A program made the position numbers and the translations under genes. The notes under the pieces are model-generated. The model saw only the letters and a list, made by a program, of their open reading frames with translations. It was not told where the DNA came from and did no database searches. DNA of 64,000 bases, taken from NCBI GenBank assembly GCA_035266845.1, contig DATFMP010000104.1, positions 1 through 64,000 on the forward strand, read 5' to 3'. The first letter of the stretch is position 1; every line of letters begins with the position of its first letter. This DNA is from DATFMP01 sp035266845 (lineage in GTDB: Bacteria; SAR324; JACQKK01). Positions 43,928 through 53,495 of this stretch are shown piece after piece.

Positions 43928-44033
43928 GCATCGGTTTGCGGCGTTGAGACGGGAATGCGCGGCTCCCAGGCTCGATGGTGGGCGAACGCCGCCGGGTGCG
44001 CGACAACGAAGCGCTGACGGTCCTCGCTTTTTC

Positions 44034-44063
44034 TTGCGGTTCGCCCAAAAAACCATTTAGGAT
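44034..44063 (+). promoter_or_regulatory. Candidate promoter of rimP-nusA-infB operon
   Basis: TTGCGG (44034-44039), 18-bp spacer, TAGGAT (44058-44063), in the most AT-rich stretch of the gap. About 150 bp upstream of rimP. Confidence 0.4.
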
Positions 44064-44212
44064 AGAAAGTTAAGTCACCGGAAGGACCCGGCGGGTTGTT
44101 CCGCCAAGCCGGTGCTTCCCGGCCGCACCAGGGCGCAGCAGTGGCGCTGCCGGCGGGTGCGCGCCTTCCCCGCGGCAATTTCCGCGCGACGGGGCCGCAC
44201 CTCAATCGGGAC

Positions 44213-44683
44213 ATGGCGCACGGGGTGGATATCGCCGAACGCGTGGAGGCCCTGTTGGCCGAGCCGATCCAAAGCATCGGCTGCCGGCTGCTGGAGGTGC
44301 AGTTCCACGAGGGCGCCACTGCCGTCTTGCGGCTGATCGTGGATCGCGAGCCGGCCGTGGGGCTGGACGAGCTGACGGCGATCAGCGAGTTGGCCGGGCG
44401 CATTCTGGACGTGGAGGACCCGATCCTTCAGTCCTACGCGCTGGAGGTTTCCTCACCCGGCTTGTTGCGGCCGTTGCACGAGCGGCGGCACTTCGAGCAG
44501 TCCCTGGGCAAGCTGGTGCGGTTCACGCTGGCGCCCGACGTGATGCCGGAGCGCAAGCAGCGCACGGTGCGCGGCGTGCTGGAAGCGCTGGAGGGCGAGG
44601 CCCTGCGGCTGACGGTGGACGGCGAGTCACTGGAGGTGCCCCTGGAGGGCATCCGCGGCGCGCGGCTGGATCCGGACCTGTGA
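44213..44683 (+). CDS. rimP: Ribosome maturation factor RimP
   Basis: 156 residues, typical length. N-terminal domain with VLRLIVDRE and LTAISELAGRILDVEDPI, then YALEVSSPGLLRPLHERRHFEQSLGKLVR, the RimP signature. It assists late 30S subunit assembly. First gene of the operon with nusA and infB. The ATG at 44213 gives a standard N terminus; GGGAC is a weak ribosome site. Confidence 0.93.
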   Translation: MAHGVDIAERVEALLAEPIQSIGCRLLEVQFHEGATAVLRLIVDREPAVGLDELTAISELAGRILDVEDPILQSYALEVSSPGLLRPLHERRHFEQSLGKLVRFTLAPDVMPERKQRTVRGVLEALEGEALRLTVDGESLEVPLEGIRGARLDPDL

Positions 44684-44766
44684 GCCGCGCACTGGCGAAC
44701 CGAGCGAGAGCAGAGGACATCCAACGACCGGCGTATTACGCCCCAAACGGATAAGGCACGAGGTTC

Positions 44767-46365
44767 ATGGCCAGGGAAAACATACTGGAAGCCATCGGCG
44801 ATATCGCCCGCGAGAAAGGCATTCCGCGGGAGCGGCTCGTGGCGGTCATTCAGGAAGCCGTCACGATGGCGGCCAAGCGCAAGTTCAAGCAGTTCGAGGA
44901 CATCGAGGCGCGCATCAGCGAGTCCACGGGCGAGTTGGAGGTCTACCGCTACAAGATCGTGGCGGAGGAGGTGACCGATCCGGACAACGAGATCGGCCTC
45001 GCCGAGGCTCGCAAGCTGGATTCGCTGGCCGAGTCGGGCGACGAGGTGGAGTACGAGATCGACAACAAGGAGTTGAGCCGGGTAATCGCCCAGACGGCGC
45101 GCCAGCTCATCTTCCAGAAGATCCGCGAGGCCGAGCGCGAGACGATCTACGAGACCTTCAAGGATCGCGTGGGCGAGATCCTCAACGGGGTGGTGAGCCG
45201 CACGGAGCGCGGCCGCACGTTCATCACGTTGAACCAGACCGAGGCGATCCTGTATCGCCGCGAGCAGATTCCCCACGAGCGCTATTCCAGCGGCGACCAC
45301 ATCCGCCTGATCCTGCTGGACGTGCTCAACGATCCCAAGGAGCCCTCGCAGTTGGTGATCTCCCGTGCGGACCCGACGCTGCTGACCAAGCTGTTCGAGA
45401 TGGAGGTGCCGGAAATCTACGACGGCATCGTGGAGATCGTGACCGCGGCGCGCGAGCCGGGCCGCCGCGCCAAGATCGCCGTGCGCTCCAACGATCCGGA
45501 CGTGGACCCGGTGGGCGCGTGCGTGGGTCTGCGCGGCTCGCGGGTACAGTCCATCATCTCCGAGCTGCGTGGGGAGAAGATCGACATCATCCACTATGCC
45601 GAGGACCTGCCCACCTACGTGGCCAATGCCCTGGCGCCCGCGGAGCTGTCGCGCATCAAGATCGACGAGGAGAACATGGAGATCGACGTGGAGGTGGAGC
45701 CCGATCAGCTCTCCCTCGCCATCGGTCGCTTCGGGCAGAATGTGCGCCTCGCCTCCAAGCTGCTGGGCTACAAGATCAACGTGATGAGCCCGCAGGAGGC
45801 CGGCCCCTCGTTGGAAGAGCAGATCCGCCAGAGCCTGCTGGCCTCGCAGGCTCAGATGGGCATGGCGCCAGCAGCGGGCGCTGCGCCGCCTGCCGCGGAA
45901 GCCGGCGGGGAAGAAGCTGCCGAGGAGGGAGCATCGGAAGCCGCTGCCGAATCGGCAGAGGCGGCCGGGCCGGAGGAGGTCGCCGCCGGTCTGCCCAAGC
46001 CGGAGCAGGAGCTTCCGCCCGAGCAGGCCGCTGCCGCCAGGATGGCGTGGGAGGGTGCCCCCGTGCCGCCCGTGGAGCCGCCCGACGAGGCAGCGGTGCA
46101 GGCGGACGAAGCCGTGGGTGCCGCCGGCGATGCGGAGCCGGTGGAGGAGTCCCCCGCAGCGGAGGCCGCTGGAGAGGCGGAGCCGGTGGAGGAGTCCCCC
46201 GCAGCGGAGGAGCCCGTGCCGCAGGAATCCCCCGCAGCGGAGGCCGTCACGGAGGCTGAAGCCGCGCCGGAAGGCACGACCGAGCCCGCGCCCGCGCCCG
46301 CCGCAGATGACGCCGAGGAGGAGCCGCAGGACGGTGCGGACCGCGAACCGCAGCAGGAGACATAG
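44767..46365 (+). CDS. nusA: Transcription termination/antitermination factor NusA
   Basis: 532 residues. NTD (1-125), S1 domain (about 130-200), two KH domains (about 230-345; GLRGSRVQSIISELRGEKIDI and IGRFGQNVRLASKLLGY). After residue ~365 the helical repeats of enterobacterial NusA are absent and replaced by an Ala/Glu/Pro-rich acidic tail of about 165 residues with repeated EPVEESPAAE words. It binds RNA polymerase to control pausing and antitermination. No ylxR gene lies before infB. Confidence 0.96.
   Translation: MARENILEAIGDIAREKGIPRERLVAVIQEAVTMAAKRKFKQFEDIEARISESTGELEVYRYKIVAEEVTDPDNEIGLAEARKLDSLAESGDEVEYEIDNKELSRVIAQTARQLIFQKIREAERETIYETFKDRVGEILNGVVSRTERGRTFITLNQTEAILYRREQIPHERYSSGDHIRLILLDVLNDPKEPSQLVISRADPTLLTKLFEMEVPEIYDGIVEIVTAAREPGRRAKIAVRSNDPDVDPVGACVGLRGSRVQSIISELRGEKIDIIHYAEDLPTYVANALAPAELSRIKIDEENMEIDVEVEPDQLSLAIGRFGQNVRLASKLLGYKINVMSPQEAGPSLEEQIRQSLLASQAQMGMAPAAGAAPPAAEAGGEEAAEEGASEAAAESAEAAGPEEVAAGLPKPEQELPPEQAAAARMAWEGAPVPPVEPPDEAAVQADEAVGAAGDAEPVEESPAAEAAGEAEPVEESPAAEEPVPQESPAAEAVTEAEAAPEGTTEPAPAPAADDAEEEPQDGADREPQQET
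46132..46210 (+). repeat. 34-bp direct repeat in nusA tail
   Basis: The 34-base sequence at 46132-46165 recurs exactly at 46177-46210, encoding two copies of the AEPVEESPAAE word. The exact match at the DNA level implies a recent duplication. Confidence 0.8.
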
Positions 46366-46473
46366 GTGGACAATTATGTCATAGTGATTGGATAGGCGAC
46401 GCAAAGCAGGAACACAGGAGGACCCGGCGCGTCCGGGCGCGCTGGAGCGCAATCCGTATAGGTATCAGGAGTG

Positions 46474-49101
46474 ATGAGAGTATTCGAGCTGGCCCGCGAG
46501 CTGAACATTCCAGGCAAAGACCTGATCGATCGCATGAAAGCGCTCGGTTACAAGGTCGACGGGAACTTCAACGTCCTGGATCAAAAGACCATCGCCGACG
46601 TCAAGAGCAAGATGCTTGAGCCGGTGAGCCGCGTCGTGGAGCAGCCGTCCGCGTCGGAAGAGGAAGCCGAGGGAGAGGAGGAGGACCGCCCGCGCAAGCG
46701 CCGCATCATCTCCGCCCGCCGCTCCGGCGAGGTGCGCAAGATCAAGGAATCCCTGGGCATGGAAGGTCCGCTGCCCGAGGATCAGAAGACCCGCGAGGAG
46801 GTGGCCCCGGTCCGCCTGAAGTCCCGCCGCGCTCAGGAGGCCGAAGAGGCCGCCGAAGGCCCGTCCGGTGAGGCACCGGAAGCGCAGGTAGCCGCCGAGG
46901 GTGCCGAAGCCCCCCTGGCCGCGGCTGCCGAGCCGGTTGCCGGTGCCGAGGGAGAGGAAGGGGCGCCCGCACCCGAAGATGGCGAGTCGACCCAGGCCGT
47001 GGGCCGCATGCAGGCGCCGCGACCCGTGATCGGCATTCCCCTGCCCAAGCCGGTGGACGTGGACGCGGCCAAGGCCGGTGCACGAGCGCCGGGCGAGGAT
47101 TGGCGCGAGCCCCGCAAGGGCCGCAAGCGCCCCGAAGGCGCCGCCCCGGTGGAAGAGGCCGCCCGTGGAAGCTGGCGCGACGTCAAGCGGGAACGCAAGG
47201 GTGCCAACTATATCGCGGACGACGACGAATGGGTGCGACCGCGGCGTGGTGGGGCCCGGCGCCGCAAGGGTGCGCCTCCCCCGCGGATGATGACCGAGGA
47301 ACCCAAGCACACGTTCAATCCGCGCCAGAAAGCGATTCGCATCGGCAACAACATTCGCGTGGCCGATCTGGCCGGCGCCATTGGCGTCAAGGCGCCCGAG
47401 TTGCTGCGCAAGCTGATGGCGTTGGGCACGATGGCCACGGTCAATGACTCGGTGGACAGCTCCACCGCGGAATTGCTCGCGTCGGAATACGACGTGTCGC
47501 TGGAGGTCTTCACGGGCTCCCCGAGTCTGGACGAGCTGATCAAGGAGGAGGAGATCCCCGCAGACCAGCTTTCTCCGCGGCCGCCCATCGTGACCATCAT
47601 GGGCCACGTGGACCATGGCAAGACCACGCTGCTGGACTACATCCGCAAAAGCCACATCACCTCCGGCGAGGCGGGCGGGATCACGCAGCACATCGGCGCG
47701 TACTACGTGAAGAGCGACGCGGGCGACATCGTGTTCCTGGATACCCCGGGCCACGAGGCGTTCACCTCCCTGCGCCGGCGTGGTGCCAATGTGACCGATC
47801 TGGTGGTGCTCATCGTGGCGGCCGACGACGGCGTGATGCCGCAGACGGTGGAGGCCATCGAGCATGCCCAGGCCGCCGAGGTGCCCATCCTGGTGGCGAT
47901 GAACAAGATGGACCGGCCCAACGCCGATCCGGACAAGATCAAGCGCCAACTGATGGAACACGGTCTGGTGCCCGAGGAGTACGGCGGCGACACGGTAATG
48001 GTGCCCATCTCGGCCGTCTCGGGCGATGGCGTGCCGCAGCTGCTGGAAATGATCCACCTGCAGGCGGAACTGCTGGAACTGGGCTCGACCACGGAAGGGC
48101 GTGCCCGTGGCCACATCATCGAATCGCAGATGGACCGCCGCCGCGGCCCCGTGGCCACGGTGCTGGTGGAGCGCGGTACGCTGCGCATCGGGGATCACTT
48201 CGTGGCCGGCTATAGCTACGGCCGGGTGCGTGCCATGGTGAACGACCGCGGCGAGGCGGTGGAATTCGTCACGCCCTCCATGCCGGTGGAGGTGCTGGGC
48301 TTCGGCGAGCTGCCTCAGGCCGGCGACCTGTTCGCCGTGATGGAAGACGAGCACGCCGCCAGGGAGGCGGCCTCCCTGCGCGCCGCCGAACAGCGCGAGG
48401 AAGCTCAGGCGCCGCGTCTGGTCTCCCTGGAGGACTTCCTGCAGCAGGCCGGCCCGGGCGCCGAGCAGGGCACGCTGAACATGGTGATCAAGGCCGATAC
48501 CCAGGGCTCCCTGGAGGCCATCCGCTCCAGCCTGGAAAAGGAGGGGGACGAGCGCATCCGCGTGAACGTTATCCGCGCGGGCGTGGGGGGCATCACGGAA
48601 ACGGACGTGAACTTGGCCGCCACCTCCAATGCGGTCGTGATCGGCTTCAATGTGCGCGCCGAGACCAAGGCGGGCGATCTGGCCCGCTCCGAGGGCGTGG
48701 ACATCAAGGCCTACACAATCATCTACGAGCTGCTGGACGATGTGCACGCGGCCCTGCAGGGTCTGCTGAAGCCGGTGGTGCGCGAGGAGGTGATCGGCCA
48801 CATGGAGGTGCGCGACGTGTTCAGCACCACCAAGGACGGCCGCATCGCCGGTGGCTACGTCACCGATGGACGCATGGAGCGCAACGTGCCGGTGCGCGTG
48901 TACCGCGACGACGTGATCATCCACACCGGCATGCTCAACTCGCTGCGGCGCTTCAAGGACGACGTGCCCACGGTGCAGTCCGGCTTCGAGTGCGGCTTCC
49001 GCGTGGCCAACTTCAACGACCTGCGCCAGGGCGATCAGATCGAGGCCTTCATGCGCGTCGAGGAAGCAGCCAAGCTGGAACGCGCCGGGCGGAGCGCCTG
49101 A
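46474..49101 (+). CDS. infB: Translation initiation factor IF-2
   Basis: 875 residues. IF2_N module (1-50; RVFELARELNIPGKDLIDRMK), a long charged linker (about 60-270), a second IF2_N module (about 285-340), then the GTPase with GHVDHGKT at about 375-382, DTPGHEAF and NKMD, and domains II-IV to the end. It brings fMet-tRNA to the 30S subunit. The start is either ATG 46474 or the adjacent GTG 46471; the AGGAG overlaps the GTG, so the ATG is preferred. rbfA follows after 10 bp. Confidence 0.97.
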   Translation: MRVFELARELNIPGKDLIDRMKALGYKVDGNFNVLDQKTIADVKSKMLEPVSRVVEQPSASEEEAEGEEEDRPRKRRIISARRSGEVRKIKESLGMEGPLPEDQKTREEVAPVRLKSRRAQEAEEAAEGPSGEAPEAQVAAEGAEAPLAAAAEPVAGAEGEEGAPAPEDGESTQAVGRMQAPRPVIGIPLPKPVDVDAAKAGARAPGEDWREPRKGRKRPEGAAPVEEAARGSWRDVKRERKGANYIADDDEWVRPRRGGARRRKGAPPPRMMTEEPKHTFNPRQKAIRIGNNIRVADLAGAIGVKAPELLRKLMALGTMATVNDSVDSSTAELLASEYDVSLEVFTGSPSLDELIKEEEIPADQLSPRPPIVTIMGHVDHGKTTLLDYIRKSHITSGEAGGITQHIGAYYVKSDAGDIVFLDTPGHEAFTSLRRRGANVTDLVVLIVAADDGVMPQTVEAIEHAQAAEVPILVAMNKMDRPNADPDKIKRQLMEHGLVPEEYGGDTVMVPISAVSGDGVPQLLEMIHLQAELLELGSTTEGRARGHIIESQMDRRRGPVATVLVERGTLRIGDHFVAGYSYGRVRAMVNDRGEAVEFVTPSMPVEVLGFGELPQAGDLFAVMEDEHAAREAASLRAAEQREEAQAPRLVSLEDFLQQAGPGAEQGTLNMVIKADTQGSLEAIRSSLEKEGDERIRVNVIRAGVGGITETDVNLAATSNAVVIGFNVRAETKAGDLARSEGVDIKAYTIIYELLDDVHAALQGLLKPVVREEVIGHMEVRDVFSTTKDGRIAGGYVTDGRMERNVPVRVYRDDVIIHTGMLNSLRRFKDDVPTVQSGFECGFRVANFNDLRQGDQIEAFMRVEEAAKLERAGRSA

Positions 49102-49111
49102 GCAAGGGGCT

Positions 49112-49462
49112 ATGGCGGGTCGCAAGCTGGAGCACCTCAACGAGACGATTCGCCAGAAGCTGGGCCAGCTCCTTGTCAAGGAAGCCAGCGATCCGCGTTT
49201 CCATACCGTCACGATCACGAACGTCACCGTGGCCAAGGACCTGTCCACGGCCCGCGTGCAGTTCTCGGCCTACGATTCGGCGGTGGACTCGGCCGAGCTG
49301 ACCCGGCTGCTGAACAACGCGGCCGGCTTCTTCGGTCACGCCCTGGCCCGCACGCTGGAAACGCGTCGCACGCCTCGTCTGCACTTCTACTACGATCCCG
49401 GCTTCGACTACGCGCAAGAGATGGACATCCTGCTCAAGAAGGTGCGCCAAGACGATGAATGA
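49112..49462 (+). CDS. rbfA: Ribosome-binding factor A
   Basis: 116 residues. KH-like fold with IRQKLGQLLVKEASDPRF near the N terminus, VTVAKDLSTARVQFSA, and a final LHFYYDPGFDYAQEMDILLKKV. It acts in 16S rRNA 5' end maturation and cold adaptation. It overlaps truB by 8 bp. Confidence 0.94.
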   Translation: MAGRKLEHLNETIRQKLGQLLVKEASDPRFHTVTITNVTVAKDLSTARVQFSAYDSAVDSAELTRLLNNAAGFFGHALARTLETRRTPRLHFYYDPGFDYAQEMDILLKKVRQDDE

Positions 49463-50384
49463 GCCTGTCCTCAACGGCATCATCGTGCTGGACAAGCCGG
49501 CCGGACTGACCTCGAACCGCACGCTGGAGCGGATCAAGCGCCTGCTGGGCGTGCGCGGCCGCCACGGGCCCAAGCTGGGCTTCCTGGGCACGCTGGATCC
49601 CATCGCGACGGGCGTGCTGGCCGTGTTCGTGGGCAAGGCCACGCGCCTGATCCCGGCCTTCGAGGGCCTGGACAAGACCTATCGCGCCACGCTGCGCCTG
49701 GGAGTGCGCACGGATACCTTCGACGCGGAGGGCACCGTGACCGCCGAGGCGGACCCCTCCGGCGTGGACGAGGCGGCGGTGCAGGCGGCCGTGGCGGTCT
49801 TCCGCGGCGGCTACGCGCAGCGCGTGCCCAGCTACTCGGCGGTGAAGGTGGGCGGCGTGCCGGCGTACCGGCTGGCGCGGCAGGGGCTGGAGGTGCCCGA
49901 GCGGGTGCGTGACGTGCATATCCCCCTGCTGGAGGTGGAGGCCATCGCCCTGCCCGAGGTGACGCTGCGCATGACCTGCTCCGCCGGCACGTACGTGCGG
50001 AGCCTGGCGGACGACATCGGCATGCGGCTGGGCGTGGGGGCCCATGTGACGGCCTTGCGACGGCTGGCCTGCGGATGCTTGTTTACTTTGGAGAATTCCA
50101 TTACCCTGATTCGGATTGAGGAAGCCCTTGCACAGGGCGATTTCGGGTTCCTGCAGAATCCGGCCGCATTCTTGCCCGACTACCTGCCGCTGCAGGTGGA
50201 GGATGCCACCGAGCGGCAGTTGCGGGATGGTCGCACCATCCCGCTTCCCGACGATACGGCACCCCTGCAGCCCGCGGCCAAGATCAAGGCGGTGCGCCCC
50301 TGTGGCACGCTCGTCGCGATCGGCGAGGCGGTGCAGTACGGCAAGGATGCCTGGGGCTTCCAGCCCAATCGGGTGCTGGTGTAG
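49455..50384 (+). CDS. truB: tRNA pseudouridine-55 synthase TruB
   Basis: 309 residues. Catalytic D48 in GFLGTLDPIATGVL, KTYRATLRLGVRTDTFDAEG, and a C-terminal PUA-like region. It makes pseudouridine 55 in the T-loop of tRNAs. The ATG lies inside the end of rbfA. The C-terminal 100 residues are longer than in E. coli but within family range. Confidence 0.95.
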   Translation: MNEPVLNGIIVLDKPAGLTSNRTLERIKRLLGVRGRHGPKLGFLGTLDPIATGVLAVFVGKATRLIPAFEGLDKTYRATLRLGVRTDTFDAEGTVTAEADPSGVDEAAVQAAVAVFRGGYAQRVPSYSAVKVGGVPAYRLARQGLEVPERVRDVHIPLLEVEAIALPEVTLRMTCSAGTYVRSLADDIGMRLGVGAHVTALRRLACGCLFTLENSITLIRIEEALAQGDFGFLQNPAAFLPDYLPLQVEDATERQLRDGRTIPLPDDTAPLQPAAKIKAVRPCGTLVAIGEAVQYGKDAWGFQPNRVLV

Positions 50385-50510
50385 ACTGAACAGTCGGGGA
50401 TGTGCCCGGGAAGCAGCAGGCCCGGATGCGCAGACCAGCCATTCGCCGGCGGCGCGGCCGCCCGGTGGTATCGCTAAGGTGGGATCGTTACGGTAAGGAC
50501 GCACACACGC

Positions 50511-50777
50511 ATGTTGACGACAGAACGCAAGCAGGAACTGATCGGCGAGTACAAGCGCGGCGAAAACGATACGGGATCGCCCGAGGTGCAGATCGCCCTG
50601 CTCTCCGAGAAGATCCGCTACCTGACCGAACACTTCAAGACGCACAAGAAGGACCATCACTCGCGGCGTGGGCTGCTGAAGATGGTCAGCCAGCGCCGCC
50701 GGCTGCTGGACTACCTGATCCGCAAGGATCTCGAGCGCTACCGCGTCGTGATCCAGAAACTGGAAATCCGGCGCTAG
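50511..50777 (+). CDS. rpsO: 30S ribosomal protein S15
   Basis: 88 residues, exact family length. NDTGSPEVQIALLSEKI, HFKTHKKDHHSRRGLL and RRRLLDYL are the S15 signature. It binds the central domain of 16S rRNA. 126 bp separate it from truB. A hairpin-rich leader follows before pnp. Confidence 0.98.
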   Translation: MLTTERKQELIGEYKRGENDTGSPEVQIALLSEKIRYLTEHFKTHKKDHHSRRGLLKMVSQRRRLLDYLIRKDLERYRVVIQKLEIRR

Positions 50778-50858
50778 GCCGTAGCAGTTCCCCCCACCCG
50801 GCAATGTGGCCAGGTGTGGGGCCAACCCGAGGGCGGACTGTCATCCGCGAGCGGCAAC

Positions 50859-50924
50859 TTGGGATGCAATTGGGGCTTCGGACGGGGCGCTGCGCTCCGG
50901 CCCGAAATCCGAGTTGGATCCCAA
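50859..50924 (+). promoter_or_regulatory. Long imperfect hairpin in pnp leader
   Basis: TTGGGAT (50859-50865) pairs with ATCCCAA (50918-50924), then CAA/TTG, TTCGG (50877-50881) with CCGAA (50902-50906), and an apical GGGGCG/CGCTCC stem (50884-50889/50893-50898). The whole makes about 25 paired bases. In E. coli a hairpin at this place is cut by RNase III to start pnp autocontrol; the same role is inferred. Confidence 0.55.
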
Positions 50925-50990
50925 AGCGACCTGCTCCCACGACGACGCCATCCTCGGCTCTGTTGAATCCCCCCAAGGGAGCAGGAATAC

Positions 50991-53072
50991 ATGATTACGC
51001 TTTCCGAGAAAGTCGGAGGCCGCTCCATATCGGTGGAGACGGGCCACATGGCCCGCCAAGCCTCCGGAGCGGTTGTCGTGCGCTACGGCGATACGGTTGT
51101 GCTGGTCACGGCCACCGCCGACAAGCGCGAGAAGAAAAACCTGGGCTTCACGCCCCTGGCCGTGCACTACGTGGAGAAGATGTACGCTGCGGGCCGCGTC
51201 CCGGGCGGCTTCTTCAAGCGTGAGGGCCGGCTGTCCGACCGCGAGACGCTGATCTCGCGCTTCATCGACCGCCCCATCCGCCCGCTCTTCCCCGACAACT
51301 GGCACTTCGAGACGCAGATCGTGGCCACGGTGCTGAGCACCGACCACGAGAGCGAGCCGGCCGTCGCCGCCATGCTGGGCGCTTCGGCAGCTCTGCAGGT
51401 ATCGGATATCCCGATCCCGGGGCCGCTGGCCGGCATTCGTGTGGGCCGGCTGGATGGCGAGTTCATCGCCAACCCCACCCCGGCGCAGCGGGAAGAGAGC
51501 GAGCTGGACCTGTTCGTCGCGGCCTCCAAGGATGCCGTGCTGATGGTGGAGGGCGAGGCCAAGGAAGTCTCCGAGGCGGTGGCCCTGGACGCCATCATGT
51601 TCGCCCACAAGACCATCCAGCCCCTCATCGAGCTGCAGGAGAAGCTGGCCACCAAGGCCGGCAAGCCCAAGCGCAAGGTGGCGCCCGTGCAGCGCGACGC
51701 CAAGCTGGCCACGGCGGTGGAGAAGTTCGCCAAGACCAAGCTGGGCAAGGCGCTCACGATCAAGGAGAAGCTGGATCGCTACGCTGCTCTGGACGCCCTG
51801 AAGGAAGAGGTGGTCGCCAAGTTCTACAATCCGGAGAAGGACCCGGATTCGGTGGGCAAGGAAGTGGGCGAGATCTACGGCGATCTCAAGAAGCGCGTGA
51901 TGCGGGACGCCATCATCAAAAGCGGCGCCCGCGTGGACGGCCGTTCGCCCACGGACATCCGCGAGATCACCTGCGAGACGAGCATCCTGCCCCGTACCCA
52001 CGGTTCGGGCCTGTTCACCCGCGGCGAGACGCAGGCACTGGTGACCGTGACGCTGGGCTCGCGTGACGACGAGCAGATGATCGACGCGCTGAGCGGGATT
52101 TCCTTCAAGGGCTTCCTGTTCCACTACAACTTCCCTCCCTTCTCCGTGGGCGAAACGACGCCCCTGCGTGGGCCCGGCCGGCGCGAGATCGGCCACGGCT
52201 TCCTGGCGGAAAAGGCCGTCACGGGCGTGCTGCCCAGCCGGGAGAAGTTCCCCTACACCATGCGCGTGGTCTCGGAGATCCTGGAGTCCAACGGATCGTC
52301 CTCCATGGCCTCGGTGTGTGGCGCCTCCCTGGCGCTGATGGATGCGGGCGTGCCGATCAAGTCGCATGTGGCCGGCATCGCCATGGGCCTGATCCAGGAG
52401 AAGAGCAAGCACGTGATTCTCTCGGACATCCTGGGCGACGAGGACCACCTGGGCGACATGGACTTCAAGGTCGCCGGCACGCACGAGGGCATCACCGCCC
52501 TGCAGATGGACATCAAGATCGAGGGCATCAACAAGAAGGTGCTGGAGGCGGCCCTCAAGCAGGCCCGTGAGGGACGGATGCACATCCTCAAGCTGATGGA
52601 GAAAGCCCTCCCGCAGCCGCGCGAAGGGCTCTCGCAGTTCGCCCCGCGCTTCGTGGCCTACAAGATCAACGAGTCCCGCATCAAGGACGTCATCGGGCCG
52701 GGCGGCCGCATCATCCGCGGTATCGTGGAGAAGACCGGCGCCAAGATCGACGTCAGCGACGACGGCATGGTCACCATCTCCGGCCGCGATGCCGCGGGCG
52801 TGGACGAGGCCCTGCAGATGGTCAAGGACCTCACCGCGGAAATCGAGATCGGCACGGTGTATCATGGGCCGGTCAAGAAGATCATGGACTTCGGTGCCTT
52901 CGTGGAGCTGGTGCCGGGCACGGATGGCCTGGTGCACATCTCCCAGATGCGCGAAGAGCGCGTGGAACGCGTGGAAGACGTGCTCCAGGAAGGCGACATG
53001 GTGTCCGTGAAGGTGATCGGCTTCGACCGTCGCGGCAAGCTGAAGCTCACCATGCTGGACGTGGACGCCTGA
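50991..53072 (+). CDS. pnp: Polyribonucleotide nucleotidyltransferase (PNPase)
   Basis: 693 residues. Two RNase PH-like domains with an alpha-helical linker, the second with ILPRTHGSGLFTRGETQALVT; KH domain (about 550-610; VIGPGGRIIRGIVEKTGAKIDV); S1 domain (about 615-690; DFGAFVELVPGTDGLVHIS). It degrades RNA by phosphorolysis in the degradosome. Followed by a strong terminator. Confidence 0.98.
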   Translation: MITLSEKVGGRSISVETGHMARQASGAVVVRYGDTVVLVTATADKREKKNLGFTPLAVHYVEKMYAAGRVPGGFFKREGRLSDRETLISRFIDRPIRPLFPDNWHFETQIVATVLSTDHESEPAVAAMLGASAALQVSDIPIPGPLAGIRVGRLDGEFIANPTPAQREESELDLFVAASKDAVLMVEGEAKEVSEAVALDAIMFAHKTIQPLIELQEKLATKAGKPKRKVAPVQRDAKLATAVEKFAKTKLGKALTIKEKLDRYAALDALKEEVVAKFYNPEKDPDSVGKEVGEIYGDLKKRVMRDAIIKSGARVDGRSPTDIREITCETSILPRTHGSGLFTRGETQALVTVTLGSRDDEQMIDALSGISFKGFLFHYNFPPFSVGETTPLRGPGRREIGHGFLAEKAVTGVLPSREKFPYTMRVVSEILESNGSSSMASVCGASLALMDAGVPIKSHVAGIAMGLIQEKSKHVILSDILGDEDHLGDMDFKVAGTHEGITALQMDIKIEGINKKVLEAALKQAREGRMHILKLMEKALPQPREGLSQFAPRFVAYKINESRIKDVIGPGGRIIRGIVEKTGAKIDVSDDGMVTISGRDAAGVDEALQMVKDLTAEIEIGTVYHGPVKKIMDFGAFVELVPGTDGLVHISQMREERVERVEDVLQEGDMVSVKVIGFDRRGKLKLTMLDVDA

Positions 53073-53085
53073 TCGTTCGTTTGGC

Positions 53086-53114
53086 GGGGGCCGCGCCGCG
53101 GCCCCCGGTCGTTT
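53086..53114 (+). terminator. Rho-independent terminator after pnp
   Basis: GGGGGCCGC (53086-53094) pairs with GCGGCCCCC (53098-53106), followed by GGTCGTTTT. Very stable GC stem with a short T tract, 14 bp after the stop codon. Confidence 0.75.
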
Positions 53115-53269
53115 TCCCGCCGCACGCCTCCCCAGTCCGCAGCACCGTTTCCCTCCCCAGCGCAGCGCCTTGTGCTACTTGCGGAGGCCGTCCCTTGCCG
53201 ACGGTTTGGCGCATGCGCCATTTTGCGACGTTTTGCGTCCGATTGACCGCGCCGGGGGTGTCTTTCCGC

Positions 53270-53292
53270 ACCCGATTGGGTCACAATCGGGT
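53270..53292 (+). promoter_or_regulatory. Perfect 9-bp inverted repeat, operator or hairpin
   Basis: ACCCGATTG (53270-53278) and CAATCGGGT (53284-53292) around a GGTCA loop. It could be a protein-binding operator or a weak terminator (TTTGC follows). It lies about 200 bp upstream of the receiver-kinase gene. Confidence 0.45.
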
Positions 53293-53495
53293 TTGCATCC
53301 GGAACGGGCCGGGGTCATATTCACCGGGTCAATAGGCTCATTCGCCCCGCCAATAGCGCGATGACGATACAACCGGGCCGGGATGCGTGCAGGCAGCGCC
53401 GCGGCTTCTGACGCGACACCGGGGTGGTCCCGGCCGTGTCGGTCCGGCGAGGCGGGTGCCTGCTCGCAGGGGGGGTCCCGGACAGACGGGCTGCC

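Larger units (their letters stand above)
43832..44212. other. Intergenic region upstream of rimP operon, 381 bp
   Basis: Contains interspersed repeat copy B (43858-43927) and a candidate sigma-70-type promoter (44034-44063). Many operons of this type in other bacteria start with a tRNA-fMet gene here; none is present. The frames that are open lack coding character. Confidence 0.5.
53073..53495. other. Intergenic region after pnp, 423 bp
   Basis: Holds the pnp terminator (53086-53114), a TTTTGCGACGTTTTGCGTC tandem motif near 53221, and a perfect inverted repeat at 53270-53292. No convincing small gene or RNA gene. The promoter of the next gene run must lie here but is not identified. Confidence 0.5.
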
